From AP-15 sp963845735 (GTDB lineage Bacteria; Pseudomonadota; Alphaproteobacteria; ATCC43930; CGMCC-115725), in contig CAWJTR010000003.1 in NCBI GenBank assembly GCA_963845735.1, positions 186,001 through 250,000 on the forward strand: DNA of 64,000 nucleotides, given 5' to 3'. Numbering within the stretch: position 1 is the stretch's first letter; the number at the start of each line of letters is the position of its first letter. Under the pieces are notes generated by a model. That model did not search any database. It was not told the origin of the DNA and saw only the letters and a list, made by a program, of their open reading frames with translations. Shown here piece by piece: positions 1 through 9,930 of this stretch. A program made the position numbers and the translations under genes.

Positions 1-84
1 CGTAGGGGTGATTTATAGTGCGGATCCCGAGGCCATGCCCGGACGCCGAGCTGGTCTCGGATCCAGCGGTGAAGCAGATCGCTG

Positions 85-483
85 TATGACACAATCGCTC
101 TGTGGCTCGACAGCGGCCACGCGACTGCGGCGGCACTCGAGATCTGATCGAGGGTTGTTGCAGAGTGGCGGGACGATCTGCATCAGCGCCATTCGATCTG
201 GGAGATCGCGCTGCTCGTCGATGGCGGGCATATCGATCTCGACATCGCGATCGAGGGCTGGGTCGAGCGATTCCTCGACCGGCCAGGCATCGAGGCCGTG
301 CCGCTGGGACATCGCGCGGCGGCGCGCAGCTGCCAGCTTCACCATCTCGAACACCGCGACCCGGCCGATCGGCTTCTGATCGCCACGGCGATGAGCTGGT
401 TCCCGCTGGTCACCTATGACGATCGCGTCCAACGCTTCGGCAGAAGGCACGGCCGGAGATACCGTTTCGCCGTCGCGGCGTGA
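85..483 (+). pseudogene. Degenerate VapC-like PIN-domain toxin
   Basis: PIN-domain ribonuclease remnant of a type II toxin-antitoxin module. The three forward frames must be stitched together. One gives a CISA segment near 180-190, and the next gives SIWEIALLVDGGHIDLD followed by PGIEAVPL and DPADRLLIATA, ending with PLVTYDDRVQRF near 400-435. This is the usual VapC order (S-x-W-E, central helix, D-P-A-D-R, T-Y-D-x-R). At least two frameshifts and a TGA near 142 break it, and no clear N-terminal LLDTH motif or antitoxin gene remains. Unlike other frameshifted genes here it carries several lesions in under 400 bases, so real decay is likely. The 484-618 stretch shows nothing recognisable. Confidence 0.6.
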
Positions 484-618
484 TCTTGACCGCCGCGGGT
501 TGAGCGCCGCCGCCGGCCCGCGCTGGCTGAAGGCTCGGTCAGCGAAAGCGGCTTTCGTCGCGTCTTGGGTGAAGCAGAGCGGCTTTTCATCGGCGGCTTG
601 CGGTGCAATTCTAATCCT

Positions 619-1647
619 ATGGTCCCGCTCTCGGTTCTCGATCTCTCCCCGATCGTCGAAGGCGGCGATGCCGGTCAGTCGCTGCGCAACTCGCTCGATC
701 TGGCGCGGCATGTCGAGGCGCTCGGTTACGAGCGCTTCTGGATGGCCGAGCACCACAACCTCCCGGGCATCGCGAGTGCCGCGACCGCGGTCGCCCTCGC
801 CCATGTCGCGGCCGGAACGAACAGCATCCGGATCGGCGCCGGCGGCATCATGCTGCCGAACCACGCGCCGCTCTTGATCGCCGAACAGTTCGGAACCCTT
901 GCCGCTCTGCATCCGGGGCGCGTCGAACTGGGTCTCGGCCGCGCGCCGGGGTCGGATCAGATCACCGCCCGCGCCGTGCGCCGAGCCTTGCTCGGCGGCG
1001 CCGAGAACTTTCCCCAGGAAGTCGTCGAACTGATGGGTTACTTCGAACCCGCCGAGCCGGACCAGGCGGTGCAGGCGGTTCCTGGCGCCGGATTGAAGGT
1101 GCCGATCTGGATCTTGGGGTCCAGCACATATGGCGCCCAGGTTGCCGCTTATCTCGGGCTGCCTTTCGCCTTCGCTTCCCATTTCGCGCCGGCGATGATG
1201 ATGCCGGCGATGGCGATCTACCGCGAGCGCTTCCGCCCGTCCGCGCAGCTTTCCGCCCCTAACATCATGCTCGGGATCACCGTCGTCGCGGCGGAATCGG
1301 ATGACGAAGCACGGTTTCTGTTCTCGTCATTGCAGCAGTCGACCTTGAACAACAGGACCGGGCGTCGCGGCCGGGTGCCGCCGCCGGTCGAGGATTTCGA
1401 GGCGCGGCTCGATCCCTACGCCCGCGCGATCCTCGATGACGCGCAGTCCTGCGCCGTCGTCGGTGGGCCGGAAACGGTCCAGCGCGGCCTCGACGATTTC
1501 ATCCGCCGGACCGGCGCCGATGAATTGATGGTGACCGCGAACATCTTCGACCACGGCAAACGCAAGCGATCGTTCGAGATCGTGGCCGAAGTGCATGGCG
1601 GAATGAAGAAAGCCGCGACCGCTCTCGCAGACGTCAATCACTCGTAG
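619..1647 (+). CDS. LLM class flavin-dependent oxidoreductase (MsnO8/YhbW-like)
   Basis: Bacterial-luciferase-like TIM-barrel monooxygenase of about 342 residues; members use reduced flavin and oxygen to oxidise small organic substrates. The family core is clear: a YERFWMAEHHN segment at about residues 37-47, an IRIGAGGIMLPNHAPL strand, and the GRVELGLGRAPGSD loop near residue 110. The start is placed at ATG 619 because MVPLSVLDLSPI is the typical N-terminus of the YhbW/MsnO8 subgroup; an in-frame ATG at 565 would add 18 unlike residues. Its 3' end overlaps the convergent monooxygenase by 10 bases. The substrate is unknown. Confidence 0.85.
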   Translation: MVPLSVLDLSPIVEGGDAGQSLRNSLDLARHVEALGYERFWMAEHHNLPGIASAATAVALAHVAAGTNSIRIGAGGIMLPNHAPLLIAEQFGTLAALHPGRVELGLGRAPGSDQITARAVRRALLGGAENFPQEVVELMGYFEPAEPDQAVQAVPGAGLKVPIWILGSSTYGAQVAAYLGLPFAFASHFAPAMMMPAMAIYRERFRPSAQLSAPNIMLGITVVAAESDDEARFLFSSLQQSTLNNRTGRRGRVPPPVEDFEARLDPYARAILDDAQSCAVVGGPETVQRGLDDFIRRTGADELMVTANIFDHGKRKRSFEIVAEVHGGMKKAATALADVNHS

Positions 1648-3143
1648 ATAAAAATCCCGTCGTCGAGGTTGGCGGCGGGGAACTGGTCCTTCTCGCTCCA
1701 ATAGTCCTGGGTATGCTGCCATTCGGGCTTGTCGCCGCGCTTGGGCAGCATGTGCATGCCGCGCATCAAATAGCCGGGATTAAAGTTTTCGGGATCTATC
1801 CAAGGCAGTAACGGCATGTCGCGGTCCTGCTGCCGTAAAGCCGGCGTGACCTTGCGAGCGCCCTTTTCCTTCATGTGATTGAGCAGCCGGCAGACAAAGT
1901 CAGCAACCAGGTCTGCGCGCAAGGTCCAGCTGGCTCGGAAATACCCGAAAACCCACGCCATGTTGGGCACGCCGGTGAACATCATGCCGCGATAGGTAAC
2001 CGTGTCGGAGAAGACGAGCGGTGTGCCGTCGACGGTAAAGTCGATGTCGCCGAGGACGTTGAGGTTGAAGCCGGTGGCCGTGATGATGATGTCGGCTTCG
2101 AGGACCTTGCCGGACCTCAGCAGAATGCCGCTCTCGGTGAACCTTTCGATCTCATCGGTGACGACCGAAGCCTTGCCGGCGCGGATCGCCTCTAAGAAGT
2201 CGCCGTCGGGAATAAAGGCTATGCGCTGCCGCCACGGCCGGTATGTCGGCGTGAAATGGGTTGCCAAATCGTAGTCGGGCCCCAGATGAGCGCGAACCGC
2301 CGCGAGCAATTCCTGCTTGACGACTTCCGGTTCGGTGAACGAACGGCTGGTGAACACGGCTTGTTCGTGCAGGATTTTCTTGCGCACAATCTCGTGGATC
2401 CACGCCTCGTCTATGTCGAGCTCGCGCAACTCGTCGGCAATCGCAACGGCATTGCGGCCGGTCCGGAAATAGGTCGGCGAGCGCTGCAGCATCGTGACGT
2501 GGCCGCAATCGGCCGCAATCGCCGGAATGAGCGTCGCAGCGGTGGCGCCTGAACCGATGACGATTACGCTCTTGCCGGCGTAGTCCAGATCCTCGGGCCA
2601 CTCTTGCGGGTGGACGATCTGGCCCTTGTAATCCGCCATCCCAGCCCATTCGGGCGTGTAGCCCTGCGAGTGCCGATAGTACCCCTGGCACATCCACAGG
2701 AAATTGGCGGCGAAGCGGAGGCGTTCGCCGGTGTCCGTCCGGGTGGCTTCGAGGGTCCAGAGGTTTTCGCGGCTCGACCAGCGTGCCGACGTAATCTTAT
2801 GCCGATAGCGAATGTGGCGGCCGAGATCGTTCTCGTCGATGACCTCACCCATGTAGCGGAGGATCTCCGCGGCTGTCGCGATCGGCGCACTGGTCCATGG
2901 CTTGAAGCGATAGCCGAAGGTGTAAAGGTCGCTGTCGGACCGAATGCCCGGATAGCGGTGGGTTAACCACGTGCCGCCGAAGCTTTCCTGCGTTTCGAGC
3001 ACGATGAACGTCGTTCCGGGGCACTGCTTGGTGAGGTGATAGGCGCCGCCGACCCCGGAGATCCCGGCCCCGATGATCGCGACGTCGAAGATCTCGATTT
3101 TCGGGTGCGCGCCAGTTTCGGCGGGTGTCGCTGCCTTAGTCAT
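1638..3143 (-). CDS. Class B flavoprotein monooxygenase (FMO/Baeyer-Villiger type)
   Basis: NAD(P)H- and FAD-dependent monooxygenase of 501 residues. The FAD Rossmann motif GAGISG is at residues 25-30 and the NADPH motif GSGATA at about 197-202. Between them lies YKGQIVHPQEWP (about 172-183), which matches the FMO/BVMO fingerprint FxGxxxHxxxWP with Tyr replacing the first Phe. The family inserts oxygen into ketones (giving esters or lactones) or oxidises N/S centres. ATG 3143 is chosen because MTKAATPAETG sits just before the FAD fold; upstream in-frame sequence looks non-coding. It is convergent with the LLM gene at 619 and divergent from the one at 3282, so a shared catabolic role is plausible but inferred. 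Confidence 0.85.
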   Translation of the reverse strand: MTKAATPAETGAHPKIEIFDVAIIGAGISGVGGAYHLTKQCPGTTFIVLETQESFGGTWLTHRYPGIRSDSDLYTFGYRFKPWTSAPIATAAEILRYMGEVIDENDLGRHIRYRHKITSARWSSRENLWTLEATRTDTGERLRFAANFLWMCQGYYRHSQGYTPEWAGMADYKGQIVHPQEWPEDLDYAGKSVIVIGSGATAATLIPAIAADCGHVTMLQRSPTYFRTGRNAVAIADELRELDIDEAWIHEIVRKKILHEQAVFTSRSFTEPEVVKQELLAAVRAHLGPDYDLATHFTPTYRPWRQRIAFIPDGDFLEAIRAGKASVVTDEIERFTESGILLRSGKVLEADIIITATGFNLNVLGDIDFTVDGTPLVFSDTVTYRGMMFTGVPNMAWVFGYFRASWTLRADLVADFVCRLLNHMKEKGARKVTPALRQQDRDMPLLPWIDPENFNPGYLMRGMHMLPKRGDKPEWQHTQDYWSEKDQFPAANLDDGIFIYE

Positions 3144-3281
3144 AGGGTTTCGCCCCTCCATGTCGCTTTGCAACTTACCCTGTCCTTTCGCGGAACGCAT
3201 CCGGCAAGAGCCGCGGCCGGAGGTTGTCAATCCCGGACGCGCGTGGAACACTCCCGATCAGGCGGGGAGCGGAGGGAAGCC

Positions 3282-4376
3282 ATGGATGTCGGCATGATGA
3301 TGGTGTTCGCCAGCTATGGCTGGGACAACATCGGCGACGATCAGGTTTGGGACGAGGAGATCCGGCTGGCGCGGTTGGCCGCAGATTTAGGCTTCAATGT
3401 GCTGTGGTCGGCCGAGCATCACTTCTTCGATTATTCCTTCTGCCCCGACAATCTGCAATTGATGACTTATCTCGCGGCGGCTTGCCCGGGCGTGGGATTG
3501 GGCACCGCGGCGGTCATTGTCCCGTGGCATGACCCGTTGCGCGTCGCCGAGCAGGCGGCGGTGCTGGACTTGTTGTGCAAAGGGCGGCTGCGGCTGGGGT
3601 TGGGACGCGGCCTCGCTCGACGCGAGTTCGCGGCGTTTCGCGGAACTATGGACGAGTCCCGCGAGCGCTTCGACGAAGCCGCCCCGATGATCGTCGCGGC
3701 GTTACGCACTGGCTACATCGAAGGCGACGGCGAATACTACAAACAGCCGCGGATCGAAATCAGACCGCGCCCCAAATATGATTTCGCCGGCCGGATTTAT
3801 GCCGTGGCCGCGAGCGAGGAGTCAGTGGAGGCCGCCGCCAAACTCGGCGCGCATATGGTCATGTTTTCCGACCGACCCTGGCACATGCGACTGCCCGCGA
3901 TCGAGCGCAACCGCGAGCTACACCAGAAATTCCACGGCCGGCCCGCGCCGCACATGATGATCACCGATTTCTGCATGTGCGGCCCGAACCTGACGCAAGC
4001 CGAGGACAACGCCCGGAAATACATGGGCAAGTTCGTCGAGAGCAATTTTTACCATTACGAATTCCTCGGCGAGCACTTCAACACCGTGAAGGGCTACGAC
4101 GCCTATGTGCAGAAGGCGGCGATCGCCCGCCAGGGCGGTCTCGAAGGCGCTGTCGCCGGGTTCATGCAGGCGGCGATTTGGGGAACGCCAGAACGCATCC
4201 TGCGTGAACTCGAATCGCGGCGCGGGGTGATCGGCGATTTCGAGCTCAACGCGGCGTTCCGCTTTGGCGGCGTACCTTATGAAATCGCCGAACGCGGGCT
4301 CAAATTGTTCGCGAAGGAAGTGCTCCCGGTCTTGAAGACCTGGCGAACCCAGAACACCGCGCTTGCGGCAGAGTGA
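3282..4376 (+). CDS. LLM class flavin-dependent oxidoreductase
   Basis: Luciferase-like monooxygenase, 364 residues. The N-terminal barrel strand with VLWSAEHHFFDY (about residues 40-51), the GLGTAAVIVPWHDPLRVAEQ segment and GRLRLGLGRG are all family hallmarks. A strong ribosome site GGAGGG at 3271-3276 fixes ATG 3282. Seven bases separate its stop from the next LLM gene, so the two are probably co-translated and could form a heteromer like LuxA/LuxB; this is inference. It is divergent from the class B monooxygenase at 1638-3143, with a shared upstream region of about 140 bases. Confidence 0.85.
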   Translation: MDVGMMMVFASYGWDNIGDDQVWDEEIRLARLAADLGFNVLWSAEHHFFDYSFCPDNLQLMTYLAAACPGVGLGTAAVIVPWHDPLRVAEQAAVLDLLCKGRLRLGLGRGLARREFAAFRGTMDESRERFDEAAPMIVAALRTGYIEGDGEYYKQPRIEIRPRPKYDFAGRIYAVAASEESVEAAAKLGAHMVMFSDRPWHMRLPAIERNRELHQKFHGRPAPHMMITDFCMCGPNLTQAEDNARKYMGKFVESNFYHYEFLGEHFNTVKGYDAYVQKAAIARQGGLEGAVAGFMQAAIWGTPERILRELESRRGVIGDFELNAAFRFGGVPYEIAERGLKLFAKEVLPVLKTWRTQNTALAAE

Positions 4377-4383
4377 GGATGCA

Positions 4384-5575
4384 ATGATCACGAAATTCGA
4401 CAGTTCCTACTACGGCACCGCCGACATGGAAAACCTCGGCTATGCCGGCACGCCGATCAACGACCGCTGCTATTCGAAGGAGGAGCTGGCGAAGGCGATG
4501 CACAAGGTCGTGGCTTACGCCAAGTGCATGGACGAGCGGGGCTACAACACCTTCTGGATGGCCGAGCACCATTTTCAGCCCGAAGGGACGGAATTGATCC
4601 CGAACCTGCTGATGATGGCGATGCATTTGTGCGGCGTGACCAAGAACCTGAAGATCGGCTGCGGCTTCAACATCGTGCCGATGTGGCACCCGCTGCGGCT
4701 GGCCGAAGACTACGCGATGGCCGACATCCTGACCGGCGGGCGGGTGATCTTTGGCGTCGGGCGCGGCTATCACACCCGCGAGGTCGAGACCTTCGGCTCG
4801 CCGCTGCTCGACCAGAACGCCAACCGCGAGATCTTCGAGGAAGGTGTCGAGGTTCTGTTCAAGGCCTTCGAGGGCAAGTCGTTCTCGCACCAGGGCAAGT
4901 ACTACACGATCCCGCCCGAGGTGCCGTATCGCGGCTACACCTTGAAGGAGATCACCCTGGTGCCGGCGCCGGAGCGCTTGCCGGTCGAATGCTGGCAGCC
5001 GATCCAGAGCGGATCCGAACGCGCCTTCGAGTTCATGGCGAAGTACGGCATTAGCGGCGTGATCGGCGGCGGTTCGGCCGAGGGCGGCGCCGTCGAACGG
5101 CACATGATCGGCTTCCAATCGGCCTATGCGCGCCGCGGCGTCAAGCTCGAATTCGGCGAGCGGCTGGCGCTCGGCTACCAGTTTCACATCGCGCCCTCCC
5201 GCGAGCAGGCGATCCGCGAGGCCGCCCCGCATTACGAAGAGAACATGAAGATGTTCGGCGAATTGCGGCTGGTGCGGGCGCTCAGCGACGAGCAGATCGC
5301 GGCGATGCGCGACCCCAAGCTCGTCGGCACGGTCAAATTGCCGACGCATCGAGGATGCAGTAAAGGCCGGCGGCTTCCTGGCTGGCCGGCCGGAGGACAT
5401 CATCGAGCAGCTGAAGGCGGTCGAGAAACGCTACCCCGGCCTCGACCGGGTAATTTGCGCCACCCCGCTCGGCACCCCGCTCGACGTCCAGCTCGAAGAC
5501 CTGGACCGCTTTGCGACGGAAGTGATGCCGGCTTTTCAGGGCGCGAAACCCGCCGCGCGAGCCGCCGCCGATTAG
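4384..5575 (+). CDS. LLM class flavin-dependent oxidoreductase (one frameshift)
   Basis: Luciferase-like monooxygenase of about 397 residues. YNTFWMAEHHFQPEG near residue 55, a KIGCGFNIVPMWHPLRLAED stretch and GRVIFGVGRGYHTRE are diagnostic. The frame runs to about 5346 (LVGTVKLPT) and then continues one base later as IEDAVKAGGFLAGRPEDI, ending at TAG 5573-5575. The shift is one extra base near 5347 (ACG|c|ATC, equally AC[g]C ATC). Family homology runs on smoothly, so a sequencing indel is more likely than inactivation. It sits 7 bases after the preceding LLM gene and 66 bases before an amidohydrolase. Confidence 0.8.
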
Positions 5576-5641
5576 CGGCCGGGCCGAAGCGAACGGCCGG
5601 GCCCAAGCGAACGAAACTATAAACAAACGGAGGAAGCGCAC

Positions 5642-6715
5642 ATGGCGCAGATCGGCGATGCGAAGGGCGAATACCGCGGCACCGGATACCGCAACGATGC
5701 CGACCTGAAGGCGTGGCTGGCCAAGCGGCCGACTGAAGCCGCGCTGGAGCCGGCTCTGCCGATCATCGACCCGCACCATCATTTCTGGGATACGCCGCAG
5801 CGCGGGCGATATCTGCTGCCCGAGTTGCTCGACGACATCGCGGCGGCCACAACATCGTCTCGACTGTCTTTCTCGAATGCCGCTCGATGTACCGCAAGGA
5901 CGGCCCGGCGGAGATGGCGCCGGTCGGCGAGGTCGAATTCGTCAACGGTATCGCGGCGATGAGCGCCTCTGGCGGTTACGGCCCGTGCCGCGTCGCCGAG
6001 GCGATCATCGGCCATGCCGACCTGACCGTCGGCGCGCGGGTGCGCGAGGTGCTGGAGGCCGAGATCAGGGTCGGCGGCGGGCGTTTCCGCGGCATCCGCC
6101 ACGGCGTGTCATGGGACCCCAACGACGCGATCCAGAAATTCGCCACGCGCTCGGTTCCGCCGCATCTGGTGCGCGACACCAAATTCCGCGAGGGCTTCGC
6201 CCAGCTCGCGCCGCTCGGGCTCAGCTTCGAATCCTGGCAGTATCATCCGCAATTGCCGGACGCGATCGATCTCGCCCGCGCCTTTCCCGACACGACGATC
6301 ATCCTCAATCACGTCGGCGGCGTGCTCGGCGTCGGACCTTATTCCGGGTCATCGGCAGGAGATCCTCGCCGGCTGGAAGAAGGACATCGCCGAACTGGCC
6401 AAATGCCCCAACGTCAACGTCAAGCTCGGCGGCGTCGGCATGACCTCGTTCGGGTTCGACTTCCACGAGCGCGACTTGCCGCCTTCGTCCGAAGACCTCG
6501 CCGCGGCATGGCGCCAATATATCGAGCCCTGCATCGAAGCGTTCGGCGTCAACCGCTGCATGTTCGAGAGCAACTTCCCGCCGGACAAGCAGTCGGGCGG
6601 CTATACCGAGCTGTGGAATGCGTTCAAACGCATCTCCGCCGGCGCGTCGGCGGCCGAAAAGACCGCGCTCTACAGCGGCACCGCGGCGCGGGTGTACCGC
6701 ATCACCGCTCCCTGA
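5642..6715 (+). CDS. Amidohydrolase_2 family metal-dependent hydrolase (two frameshifts)
   Basis: TIM-barrel amidohydrolase of the amidohydro_2 group (L-fuconolactonase/PDC-lactonase-like), about 357 residues. The metal-binding IIDPHHHFWD is at residues 41-50, and the C-terminal MFESNFPPDK segment carries the end-of-barrel motif of this family. Two single-base shifts must be repaired. One base is missing near 5845, before GHNIVSTVFLECRSMY, and there is one extra G near 6346-6348 (GG read as GGG) before HRQEILAGWKKD. GGAGG just upstream of ATG 5642 supports the start. It lies directly after two LLM monooxygenases, suggesting hydrolysis of an oxidised ring, lactone or amide product; the substrate is unknown. 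Confidence 0.78.
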
Positions 6716-6764
6716 TCGGCCGAGCCAATTACGCAAGGCGGCGCGACGAGCGAAGGAGACATCC

Positions 6765-7830
6765 ATGCCTGCATCGTACGAAACCCATCGCGCGCAACTC
6801 AAAGCCATCCTGTCTGGCCTGGGGCATGCCGGAAGACAACGCGGAAGCGACCGCCGACATCCTGTCCTGGGCGGATCTGCATGGCGTCGACAGCCACGGC
6901 ATCTCGATGATCCCCGGCTACGACCGGATGCGCCGCAGCGGACGCGCGAACATGAAAGCCCGGCCGCGCATCATCAAGGAAACGCCGGTCTCGGCGCTGG
7001 TCGACGGCGAAGGCGGGCTCGGCCACGTACCGGCGCGTTTCGCCATGCAGGTGGCGATCGACAAGGCCAAGCAGTCCGGCATCGCGATCACGGCGGTGCG
7101 CAACTCCAGCCATTTCGGCGCCACCGGCTACTACAGCTTGATGGCGGCGAAGGAAGGGCTGATCGGCATGGCGTGCACCAGCAACTCCGTCGCTCAGGCA
7201 GCGCCGACCTTTGGCAAGGAGGCAAAGCTCGGCACCGATCCCTGGTCGTTCGCCGCGCCCAGCGCCGACGGGCGGCCGTTTCTGCTCGACATGGCGACGA
7301 CGACGGTGGCCGCCGGGCGCATCCGCAACAAGGCCAATGAGGGATTGCCCTGCCCGCCCGGCTGGGTGCTGGACAAAGACGGGCAGCCCAGCACCGACCC
7401 CGCGGAAGCGCGCGAGAAAGGCGGTTTCCTGACCTCGCTCGGCGGCTCGCCGGAAGGCTCCAGCTACAAGGGCTACGGGCTGGCGGCGATGGTGAACATT
7501 CTCGCCTCGTGCCTATCGGGCTCGACCTTGATCACCGACCCGATGGCCGGGAAGAAGCCGCAGGGCAACGATATCGGCCACTGCTTCATCGCGATCGACC
7601 CGGGCCTGTTCCGCGACCGCGACGAATTCACCGCCGACGTGACCCGCTTCTGCAACGATCTGCGGGCGACCAAGCCGATCGATCCTGGGCAGCCGGTCAT
7701 GGTGGCCGGCGATCCGCAGTGGAACTACGCAGCGACGCGGATGCGGGAAGGAATCCCGGTTGGCGCGGGCTTGATGAGCCAGATCCGCCAGGTCGCTCAG
7801 GCCTGCGCCGCCCCCTGGCTGTTGGATTGA
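6765..7830 (+). CDS. Ldh/malate dehydrogenase family (LDH2) oxidoreductase (one frameshift)
   Basis: NAD(P)-dependent 2-hydroxyacid dehydrogenase of the LDH2/MDH2 fold (malate, sulfolactate, ureidoglycolate dehydrogenase relatives), about 354 residues. Recognisable segments are ADLHGVDSHGISMIPGYDRM, the NSSHFGATGYY motif, LDMATTTVAAGRI and GYGLAAMVNIL. The start ATG 6765 has GAAGGAGA upstream. After codon 20 the frame shifts near 6824-6825 (GGG|c|ATG), and MPEDNAEATADI continues to TGA 7830. It follows the amidohydrolase by 49 bases, in the same transcription unit as the two LLM genes. A single extra base is the only defect. Confidence 0.8.
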
Positions 7831-7854
7831 GCCGCGGCGAGCGACTGGATCAGG

Positions 7855-8718
7855 TCAAGCCGGTCGGCGAGCGGCGACCAGAAAGATCGTGGCCGGCAGC
7901 CGGATCGGGCCGGAAGCGGCTTCGGCGGCGAACGCGGCCTCGACCTCGCGGGCGATGGTTTGGCGGGTTGTGTCGTCGGGCTGCTTCTCCTCGATCAGCC
8001 TGGCGGTCGGTCCCATGGCCAGCGCCTGGCGCGCTTCCTCCTCGGGGCTGCCGCAGATAATCGTCGGGTGGGCGCGCTCGACCGTGATGTCGGCGAACCC
8101 GGCCGCCGCGAGAACCCCGCGGATATAATCGGGGTCGGCGAAGGCGAGCGGGCTCGGCTCGTGAGCAGGCTGCGGCGCCGGCGGCCCCAAATGGCGCAGT
8201 GCGATGTCGTAGGAGATCAGCCAGTGCCGGTTCTCCGCGAGCGGCCCCCAGCAGGCGAACACGAGACGCCCGCCCGGCTTTAAGGCACCGCCGATGTTGC
8301 GGAAGGCCGCCGCCGGATCGGCGAAGAACATCACACCCATGCGCGAGGTCGCGAGATCGAAGGCGGCCGGTTCGAGCTCGAACACCTGCGCGTCCCCGAG
8401 CAGCAACGTGACATTGTGCAGAGCGCGCTCGCCGACCTTTTGACGCGCCGCCCCGAGCATCGGCTCGGAGATATCGACCGCGACGACCCGGCCATGCTCG
8501 CCGACCGCCGCGGCCAGCGGCAAGGTCAGGGCGCCGGTCCCGCAGCCGATTTCGAGCACACTCTCGCCGCCCGTCAAGCCCAGGCGCCCCAGCAGCAATG
8601 CGAGGCTTTCCTGGTTGCGCCGCTCCCTGAACCCCGGGGTGGCGACCCAGCGCGGCCCGGCAACCGTATTCCAATAGCGGCGCTGCGCCGCGTTCGCGTC
8701 GAGAGCTTCTCCGGCCAT
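7855..8718 (-). CDS. Class I SAM-dependent methyltransferase
   Basis: Methyltransferase of the Methyltransf_25/UbiE-like group, 287 residues. Motif I VLEIGCGTGALTL is at about residues 54-66, followed by VVAVDISEPML for the adenosine-binding acidic loop and LATSRMGVMFFADP as motif IV. The N-terminal NAAQRRYWNTVAGPRWV is typical of this uncharacterised subfamily. ATG 8718 is preferred over the upstream ATG 8754 because GGGAGG lies about 8 bases before it. It is convergent with the LDH2 gene, and its acceptor substrate is unknown. Confidence 0.8.
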   Translation of the reverse strand: MAGEALDANAAQRRYWNTVAGPRWVATPGFRERRNQESLALLLGRLGLTGGESVLEIGCGTGALTLPLAAAVGEHGRVVAVDISEPMLGAARQKVGERALHNVTLLLGDAQVFELEPAAFDLATSRMGVMFFADPAAAFRNIGGALKPGGRLVFACWGPLAENRHWLISYDIALRHLGPPAPQPAHEPSPLAFADPDYIRGVLAAAGFADITVERAHPTIICGSPEEEARQALAMGPTARLIEEKQPDDTTRQTIAREVEAAFAAEAASGPIRLPATIFLVAARRPA

Positions 8719-8826
8719 CTCGCAATCCTCCCGTTTCAGCCTAAATTTTCCCACTCGTAGCGCAGCCGCGGAGGACGCGGCCAGCGTATTGCCTCACATG
8801 ACCACCGGAAGCCTCCGCCGGAGCGA

Positions 8827-9759
8827 TCATTCGATCATTTCCGTACCAACCGGTCGGGGCGCGGAGCCGGCGGCGGCGAGGCGGCGCTTGGCTTCCTCGT
8901 AGAGGTCCGGCGGCAACGGACCTTGTGCCAAGATGTCGAGATTGGTCTGCAGATGCGCCGGGTTGATCGTGCCGACGATGGTCGTGTCCAGATCCGGGTT
9001 GGTGAACGTGAAGCGCAGAATGAACTCCATCGGGGTCATGCCGTCGAGCAGGTCGTCGAGATGTGCCTGGCGCCAGCGTTCCCATTGCAGCCCGGCCTGC
9101 TTCCCTTCGGTCGGCGCACCCTTTGCCGCACCGCCGCGAATGACGATGCCGGCGCCCTTTTGAGCGGCGGCGGCGATTGCCGCTTCGTGTTCGCGCTCGA
9201 CCGCCGAGTACGGGATCTGAAAGACCTCGAAAATACCCATGGCGATGTGCTCTGTCAGGTGGGGCAATGTGCCGGACATGCCGACAAACCGCACCTTGCC
9301 GGCCGCCTTGAGCTCCAGCAGTGCGTCGAGCGCACCGTGCTCCTCCAGGGTCTGCCGGGACGGCGAGGAATGGAACTGGACGACGTCGAGATAGTCGGTC
9401 TTCATCCGCACCAGACTTTGTTCGACCCCGGCCACGACATTGTCGCGGGTGAAGACGTGCGCGTTTCGTTGGCCGCGCGGCGCCGGCGGCGCGCCGACGA
9501 GACAGCCGCATTTGCTCGCCAAATAGTATTCAGAGCGCCGGTGCGAGATATAGCGGCCGATCCGCTCCTCGCTGAGCCCGTAATCGATCGAGGTGTCGAT
9601 GTAATTGATGCCGGCGTCGAGCACCTTGTTGAGAATGGTTTCTGCCTGCGCCTCGGTGATGTCGCGAGCACGCGGCGCGCCGCGCAATTCCATCGCGCCG
9701 TAGCCCAAGGCCGTGACCTCCAATCCAGTGCGCCCCAGCTGTCTTTTTGCTACGGCCAT
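8827..9759 (-). CDS. Aldo/keto reductase
   Basis: NADPH-dependent (beta/alpha)8 aldo/keto reductase of 310 residues. The catalytic tetrad can be read: D55 and Y60 in YIDTSIDYG, K83 in LASKCG and H130 in DVVQFHSSP. The C-terminal GTINPAHLQTNLDIL segment carries the cofactor-binding part. GGAGGA is about 7 bases upstream of ATG 9759 on the minus strand. It diverges from the ABC transporter binding-protein gene across about 170 bases, a likely shared promoter region. The enzyme could reduce an aldehyde or ketone from the surrounding oxidative pathway; the substrate is unknown. Confidence 0.85.
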   Translation of the reverse strand: MAVAKRQLGRTGLEVTALGYGAMELRGAPRARDITEAQAETILNKVLDAGINYIDTSIDYGLSEERIGRYISHRRSEYYLASKCGCLVGAPPAPRGQRNAHVFTRDNVVAGVEQSLVRMKTDYLDVVQFHSSPSRQTLEEHGALDALLELKAAGKVRFVGMSGTLPHLTEHIAMGIFEVFQIPYSAVEREHEAAIAAAAQKGAGIVIRGGAAKGAPTEGKQAGLQWERWRQAHLDDLLDGMTPMEFILRFTFTNPDLDTTIVGTINPAHLQTNLDILAQGPLPPDLYEEAKRRLAAAGSAPRPVGTEMIE

Positions 9760-9930
9760 TCTCGTCCTCCATTTGCAACGTCGACTCGATGTTAGACCGT
9801 CGACGCCGATCGGTCGAATGGCGGTGTAGTCGAGGCGCTTGACAGCGGCCGCGCAAGCGGGCTGAGACTGGCTGCGGGTCAGCTTTGGCCGCGTGACGAA
9901 CGCGACGGCCGGGTGGGGAGGTAAGCGGCG

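Noticed and set aside
13..1182. 389-codon minus-strand open frame opposite the first LLM gene
   Set aside because: It is antisense to a well-conserved monooxygenase and has a biased Arg/Gln/Asp-rich composition with no family; typical GC-rich shadow frame.
4300..5403. 367-codon minus-strand frame opposite the 4384 LLM gene
   Set aside because: It runs antisense through the family motifs of the LLM gene and has no homology of its own.
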